From Gordonia soli NBRC 108243 (GTDB lineage Bacteria; Actinomycetota; Actinomycetes; Mycobacteriales; Mycobacteriaceae), in NCBI RefSeq assembly GCF_000334455.1, contig NZ_BANX01000023.1:111678-175677 (forward strand): a stretch of DNA of 64,000 bases, read 5' to 3'. The notes beneath the pieces are model-generated. The model made no database searches and had not been told where the DNA came from. It worked only from the letters and a program-made list of their open reading frames with translations. Made by a program: the position numbers and the translations under genes. This document shows, in pieces, positions 61,001 to 64,000 of the stretch; position 1 is the stretch's first letter; each line of letters begins with the position of its first letter.

Positions 61001-62062
61001 ACGGCATCGCGATGGGGTGAGATCCGCCCGGCCATCAAGGATCTGATCGGTTCACGACTGGAGCTGCGGCTCGGAGACCCGATGGAATCCGACATGGCTC
61101 GTAAGATCGCCGCCCTGGTCCCCACGAACCGCCCGGGGCGCGGCATCACTGCCGAGGCGCTGCATCTGCTGGTCGGACTCCCGCGGCTGGACGGCGACAG
61201 CGACCCGGAGACGTTGACCGAGGCGGTCGCGTGGTCGGTCGGTCAGCTCCAGGAGATCTATCAGGGACGATCGGCACGCAAGGTGCGCAAGCTGAGCCTG
61301 GAACTCGACCGATCCGAGATGTTCGCGCAGGCACAGTCGATCGGGATGACCTTCTCGCCGTCGCGGATCCCGGTGGGGTTGGGGGAGAACGAGCTCAAGC
61401 CCCTGGTCCTCGACTTCGATGCGCAGCCGCTGCTGTTCGCCTTCGCCGACAACGAGAGCGGCAAGACCACGCTGCTGCGCAACATCGCGATGGGGTTGAT
61501 GGAGAACGGCGACTCCACCCAGAACAAGATCGTGCTGGTGGACTACCGGCGCACGATGCTCGGTGTGGTCACCGGCGATCACCTGGCCGGCTACGCGACG
61601 TCGTCACAGGCCCTGGGGCCGATGATCAAGCAGCTCGGCGAGTTCTTGTCGCGCCGTCTCCCGCCGCCGGATCTGACCGTCCAGCAGTTGCGCGACCGCA
61701 GTTGGTGGCAAGGACCGAATGTACACATCCTGGTCGACGACTACGACATGGTGGCGTCATCGTCCGCCGGTAACCCGCTGGCGGCCCTGGGCGAATTCCT
61801 GCCGTCGGCCCGGGACATCGGCCTGCGCATCGTGGTCGCGCGACGGTCGGGTGGTGCGAGCCGCGCGATGTTCGATCCCGTCATCGGCAAGCTCAAGGAT
61901 CTGTCGGCCGACATCCTGCTGATGAGTGGTGACCGCGACGAGGGCAACATCGTGGGCCGCACCAAGATGCAGAAGCTGCCGCCCGGGCGTGGTGAGTTCA
62001 TCTCTCGAGCACGGGGACACGAGATGGTCCAGATCTGCCATCTGCCGCCGCTGTTCGATTGA
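58004..62062 (+). CDS. eccC: ESX motor ATPase EccC (fused, three ATPase domains)
   Basis: The 1,352-residue FtsK/SpoIIIE-type ATPase has two N-terminal membrane helices (residues about 38-90). NBD1 has Walker A GATGSGKS (Lys491) and Walker B LFIVVDEF. NBD2 has GGPQSGKS (Lys853) and LVIDGW. NBD3 has ADNESGKT (Lys1154), lacking the first Gly, and ILVDDYD. NBD3 normally binds the export signal of Esx/PE substrates and NBD1 powers export. It is a single polypeptide, unlike the split EccCa/EccCb of ESX-1. ATG 58004 follows AAGGGGG. Confidence 0.95.
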   Translation: MATTGFVRKPRISPPRAPGGEVAVQPPPDVPRVIPGSIMMKMLPVIMILAVIGMIAVMFTVGGRSLLTNPMMMMFPMIMILSTVGMFMGGGRSGGKKSAELNEERKDYFRYLAQLRDDVTATGTAQRRALEWSHPEPKSLQSVIGSRRMWERRPGDHDFGHVRVGVGSQRLASRLMPPETGPLEDLEPVSTVALRRFVRTYSVVHRLPTAVSLRGFPAISVEGMRQETRSLARSMVMELCAFHGPDHLRVAIVCADPESESWSWTKWIPHIHHPTRRDAVAPERMLYGSVAELEEAIAGDLLDRGRFSRTTPPTPGRVHYVLIIDDGYVNGDERLISDAGMDGVSVIDLTAAPDGLAARRGLQLVVSDGTIAARSAMGVETFADIDTVSVPDAEAFGRAMSRYRIATAAQIVSLEQDSSPVDPGLMALLKIPDANRIDPAVVWRPRTPRERLRVPVGISQNGNPVELDLKEAAENGMGPHGLCIGATGSGKSEFLRTLVLSLVATHSPDALNLVLVDFKGGATFLGLDDAPHVAAVITNLEDELSMVDRMKDALSGEMNRRQELLRSAGNFANVGDYERARAAGQPLDPLPALFIVVDEFSELLSQKPDFAELFVAIGRLGRSLHMHLLLASQRLEEGKLRGLDSHLSYRIGLKTFSANESRTVLGVPDAYHLPSVPGSAYLKCDSADPIRFNGSYVSGKYTTPDTVEPTVVARHGQSGMKVFTAGRVAVDRDPIEPDGAGSSVLAGLPSLEELEAPMKPSVGPTLLDVVVSKLAGHGRAAHEVWLPPLEESPTVDMLVPGAGWRESVNTLGNLHIPLGVVDRPYDQRRDVLVLDVAGAAGNVAVVGGPQSGKSTSVRTLIMASAATHTPEQVQFYCLDLGGGTLAGLSDLPHVGSVATRSDADGVRRTVAELATLLREREERFRALGLESMRDFRKRKASLFAGARPTSDDPIAADPFGDVFLVIDGWAAFRADFEPLEMTVTTLINQGLTYGIHVVLTASRWGEIRPAIKDLIGSRLELRLGDPMESDMARKIAALVPTNRPGRGITAEALHLLVGLPRLDGDSDPETLTEAVAWSVGQLQEIYQGRSARKVRKLSLELDRSEMFAQAQSIGMTFSPSRIPVGLGENELKPLVLDFDAQPLLFAFADNESGKTTLLRNIAMGLMENGDSTQNKIVLVDYRRTMLGVVTGDHLAGYATSSQALGPMIKQLGEFLSRRLPPPDLTVQQLRDRSWWQGPNVHILVDDYDMVASSSAGNPLAALGEFLPSARDIGLRIVVARRSGGASRAMFDPVIGKLKDLSADILLMSGDRDEGNIVGRTKMQKLPPGRGEFISRARGHEMVQICHLPPLFD

Positions 62063-62129
62063 CTCTCCGCTGCTCAGGTGAGCGCGGTCGGGGCCTCACC
62101 CGCGCCCGGACGGCGCGGTCTGTCTCCGA

Positions 62130-62675
62130 TCAGAGATTGCCGCCGGCCGCCGGGGGAGCGGTGGCGTCGTCGGACTCGACGACGTTGAGTTCGCGCTCGA
62201 CGAAGTTCTCCAGGTCGAACAGGTTGCCCTCGGCGCGCTCGGCGATGGTGCGCAGGGTGGTCATGGTGGCGACCTCCTCGACCTGCTCCTTGAGGAACCA
62301 CTGCATGAACTGTTCGCCCAGGTAGTCGCCGTTGTCGCGGGCGGTCTTGGCGAGGTCGACGATCTGTTGGGTGACGGTCTTCTCCTGGTCCAGCGCCAGC
62401 TCGATCGGCGCCTTGTACCCGGCGAACTCGTTGATCGGGGCGGCGACGGCCGGGATCTGCACGGGCATGTCGCGATCCAGGAAGTACTGGACGATCATCA
62501 TCGCGTGGTTGCGCTCTTCGACCGACTGCTTGTAGAAGTGCTTGGCCAGCTGCGGCATGTCGTGGTTGTCGTAGTATGCCGCCACTGCGATGTACTGCTG
62601 GGCGGAGGCGAACTCGTTCGCGATCTGGTCGTGGAGGAGTTCGTGGAACTTGGAGGGCTCGCTGAGTGTGGTCAT
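62130..62675 (-). CDS. bfrB: Ferritin (BfrB/Ftn-type)
   Basis: The 181-residue four-helix ferritin has ferroxidase residues in HDQIANEFASAQQYIA, FYKQSVEERNHAMMIVQYFLDRD, LGEQFMQWFLKEQVEEV and ENFVERELN. The non-haem ferritin class is indicated by similarity to mycobacterial BfrB (YVAIA/QLAKHFY/AVEERNHAMM blocks); no haem-binding Met is evident. It stores iron. The tail APPAAGGNL resembles the BfrB encapsulin-type C-terminal extension. The upstream region has IdeR-box-like sites; BfrB is IdeR-activated in M. tuberculosis. Confidence 0.92.
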   Translation of the reverse strand: MTTLSEPSKFHELLHDQIANEFASAQQYIAVAAYYDNHDMPQLAKHFYKQSVEERNHAMMIVQYFLDRDMPVQIPAVAAPINEFAGYKAPIELALDQEKTVTQQIVDLAKTARDNGDYLGEQFMQWFLKEQVEEVATMTTLRTIAERAEGNLFDLENFVERELNVVESDDATAPPAAGGNL

Positions 62676-62713
62676 GAAATCGATGGTAGGAGTACAGGAT
62701 TGGTCCTGTCATC

Positions 62714-62803
62714 CCAGGTCAGACTAAGTATGGGGAGACTTTCCTTGCTTCGGGAGACCTCAGTTCGGTGAGGCTCCCCTGGGTGTAGGTGACCCTCAGT
62801 TGA
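62714..62803. promoter_or_regulatory. Candidate tandem IdeR/DtxR boxes upstream of bfrB
   Basis: Compared with TTAGGTTAGSCTAACCTAA, three stretches match partly: 62714-62732 (10 of 19), 62764-62782 (TTCGGTGAGGCTCCCCTGG, 13 of 19) and 62785-62803 (12 of 19). Tandem weak boxes are a known feature of the IdeR-activated bfrB promoter in mycobacteria. The last overlaps the end of the upstream LCP gene. Confidence 0.4.
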
Positions 62804-64000
62804 GCACTCCGCCGGTGTTCTGCAGCAACGAATCCGGCACCTTGGTGCCGGTGCGGATGTGCTCGAAGAACTGGGTTGTGTTGTCGCCGACCACGAGTGA
62901 GTCGCCGTCGTCGGTGTACTCGCTGCCGGCCGTCGGAGTGGTGGTGGTGATCGGGTCGTCGCGCAGTGCGAAGGCGAGCCCGATGAGGTTCCAGATGTGG
63001 TCGTCGGTGTCGACGGTCAGCGAGTCGACCGCGCCGTTGACAAACGGGAACAACCGGAACGGATTGGCGATCACCGAGGGGCTCGTCGCCTTCGACATCA
63101 GCGCGCTGAGGAACTTGCGCTGGTTCACCACGCGGACCAGATCGGCATTCGGGAACGCGCGGGTGCGGACGAGCCCGAGCGCCTGCCGGCCGTCGAGATG
63201 CTGGCACCCGGCCTTCAACCGGAGGCCGGCCTTGGGGTCGACGAGCGCCTGGTTGAGGCACATGTCGATGCCGCCCACGGAGTCGACGAGGGTGTCGAAC
63301 CCGCCGAATCCGATCTCGCCGTAGTGATCGATCCGGACCTTGCTGAACTGCTCGATCGTCTGCACCAGCAACTGTGGGCCGCCGAAGGTGAACGCCGAGT
63401 TGACCTTGTGGCTGCCCTGGCCGGGTATGGGCACGTACAGGTCACGCGGGATGCTGATGATCATCGGACGGCCGCTCGGCGGCTTGTGGACGAGCATGAT
63501 CGTGTCGGTACGTGCGCCGTCGCTGTCGCCGGTCGACAGGGTGCGCCGCTGAGCGGCCGACAGATCTGCGCGCGAGTCGGTGCCGACGATCAGCCAGTTG
63601 GTGCCCGGGGTGTCGGCCGGGCGGCCGGAGTACGCGGTCAACGCATCGATGCGATTCAGCTTGCTGTCGTAGTAGAAGACGAGGCCGACGCTCGCGACAA
63701 TGAACAGCAGGAGGACGGCGAGCAGGATCCGGCCGATCCGGAACCGTCTGCGTTTACGGGGGCGGCCGGTGCCACCTCGCTGATCGCGCCCGGGGACGGG
63801 CGGGCGCGGAGGTGCCCCGCGTGAATCCCGCTCCCGTGGGCTGGGTGAGCCGGCGGGTCGGGTGCGCCGATGCGGATCGGCGGCGGGTCGCGGCTCGCGT
63901 CCGCCCGGCATCGGCTCTGGGCGCTGTGTCGGTGCGTAGCCGGCGGCGCCTGCTCCTGCCGCCACACCGGCCCCGGCACCCCCGGCCGCAGCGGCGGGTC
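62796..64000 (-). CDS. LytR-CpsA-Psr (LCP) family protein (5'-truncated)
   Basis: The reading frame is open to the end of the window, so the N-terminus is missing; a GTG at 63965 is internal to the open frame. A Pro/Arg-rich cytoplasmic part and one membrane helix (ILLAVLLLFIVASVGLVFYY) precede the LCP domain, with GTNWLIVGTDSRAD, GARTDTIMLVHKPPSGRPMIISIPRDLYVPIPGQGSHKVNSAFTFGG and the conserved Arg/Asp residues that bind pyrophosphate. LCP enzymes attach arabinogalactan or other polymers to peptidoglycan at the outer face of the membrane. Confidence 0.9.
   Translation of the reverse strand, partial: PAAAAGGAGAGVAAGAGAAGYAPTQRPEPMPGGREPRPAADPHRRTRPAGSPSPRERDSRGAPPRPPVPGRDQRGGTGRPRKRRRFRIGRILLAVLLLFIVASVGLVFYYDSKLNRIDALTAYSGRPADTPGTNWLIVGTDSRADLSAAQRRTLSTGDSDGARTDTIMLVHKPPSGRPMIISIPRDLYVPIPGQGSHKVNSAFTFGGPQLLVQTIEQFSKVRIDHYGEIGFGGFDTLVDSVGGIDMCLNQALVDPKAGLRLKAGCQHLDGRQALGLVRTRAFPNADLVRVVNQRKFLSALMSKATSPSVIANPFRLFPFVNGAVDSLTVDTDDHIWNLIGLAFALRDDPITTTTPTAGSEYTDDGDSLVVGDNTTQFFEHIRTGTKVPDSLLQNTGGVLN

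Overview
The window is high-GC actinobacterial chromosome from a mycolic-acid bacterium, most likely Gordonia or a close relative (Mycobacteriales). This rests on an EspR-like regulator, a GlpQ1/SodA/BfrB neighbourhood, an F420-type luciferase-like oxidoreductase, a DUF5926 protein, and a complete PE/PPE-bearing type VII secretion (ESX) locus with mycosin, EccA-E and two EspG chaperones. No rRNA, tRNA, CRISPR array, transposase or prophage gene was seen.

Layout. 1-21.8 kb is mostly housekeeping or stress genes: a 5'-truncated TM0106-type RecB nuclease, an EspR-like regulator, an SDR, a GDT1-type cation transporter, a two-gene ECF transporter, an LLM oxidoreductase, sodA, small unknowns, msrA, a winged-helix protein, a secreted pentapeptide-repeat protein, an APH kinase with a VOC protein, an S49 peptidase, a cluster of DnaA-box-like 9-mers, a rhodanese, a DUF4328 membrane protein, a glycerophosphodiesterase and DUF5926. 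The order sodA - DUF4328 - glpQ1 - bfrB matches what I recall of M. tuberculosis Rv3846-Rv3841, except that about 42 kb (roughly 20-62 kb) lies here between glpQ1 and bfrB.

21.9-35.1 kb is a type VII polymorphic-toxin region. A minus-strand operon runs from three tandem, mosaic paralogues of an unrecognised family, into a 1,906-residue protein (CpnT/WXG100-like N-terminus, long linker, DUF1023 alpha/beta-hydrolase, papain-fold Tox-PL domain, C-terminal NS_2-like nuclease domain), and then a two-repeat immunity-like protein. A single-repeat relative of the last, an unknown plus-strand protein and an EspC/WXG-type small substrate follow.

35.1-62.1 kb is the ESX apparatus with its substrates. 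It holds eccA, an EspI-like ATPase, two YbaB/EspL-like proteins, PE-like, EspA/E-like, PE, PPE, espG, esxB, esxA, eccE, eccB, an EspB-like substrate, a second espG, a DUF3558-like protein, a YxxxD small protein, a degenerate ketosynthase III, two divergent helical-repeat proteins, another YbaB-like protein, mycP, eccD and a fused three-ATPase eccC. Genes change strand often, so many promoters are implied. The likely logic is that the EccB-C-D-E/MycP machine exports Esx, PE/PPE and Esp pairs with EccA/EspG help, and also the large toxin from the adjoining cassette.

62.1-64 kb returns to backbone with ferritin bfrB (degenerate IdeR-box-like sites upstream) and a 5'-truncated LytR-CpsA-Psr protein.

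Structured non-coding sequence stands out. There are two 60-nt nested hairpins with compensatory changes after convergent genes, two inverted-repeat elements with a conserved core near 14.4-14.8 kb, several short tandem repeats, and strong bidirectional terminators.
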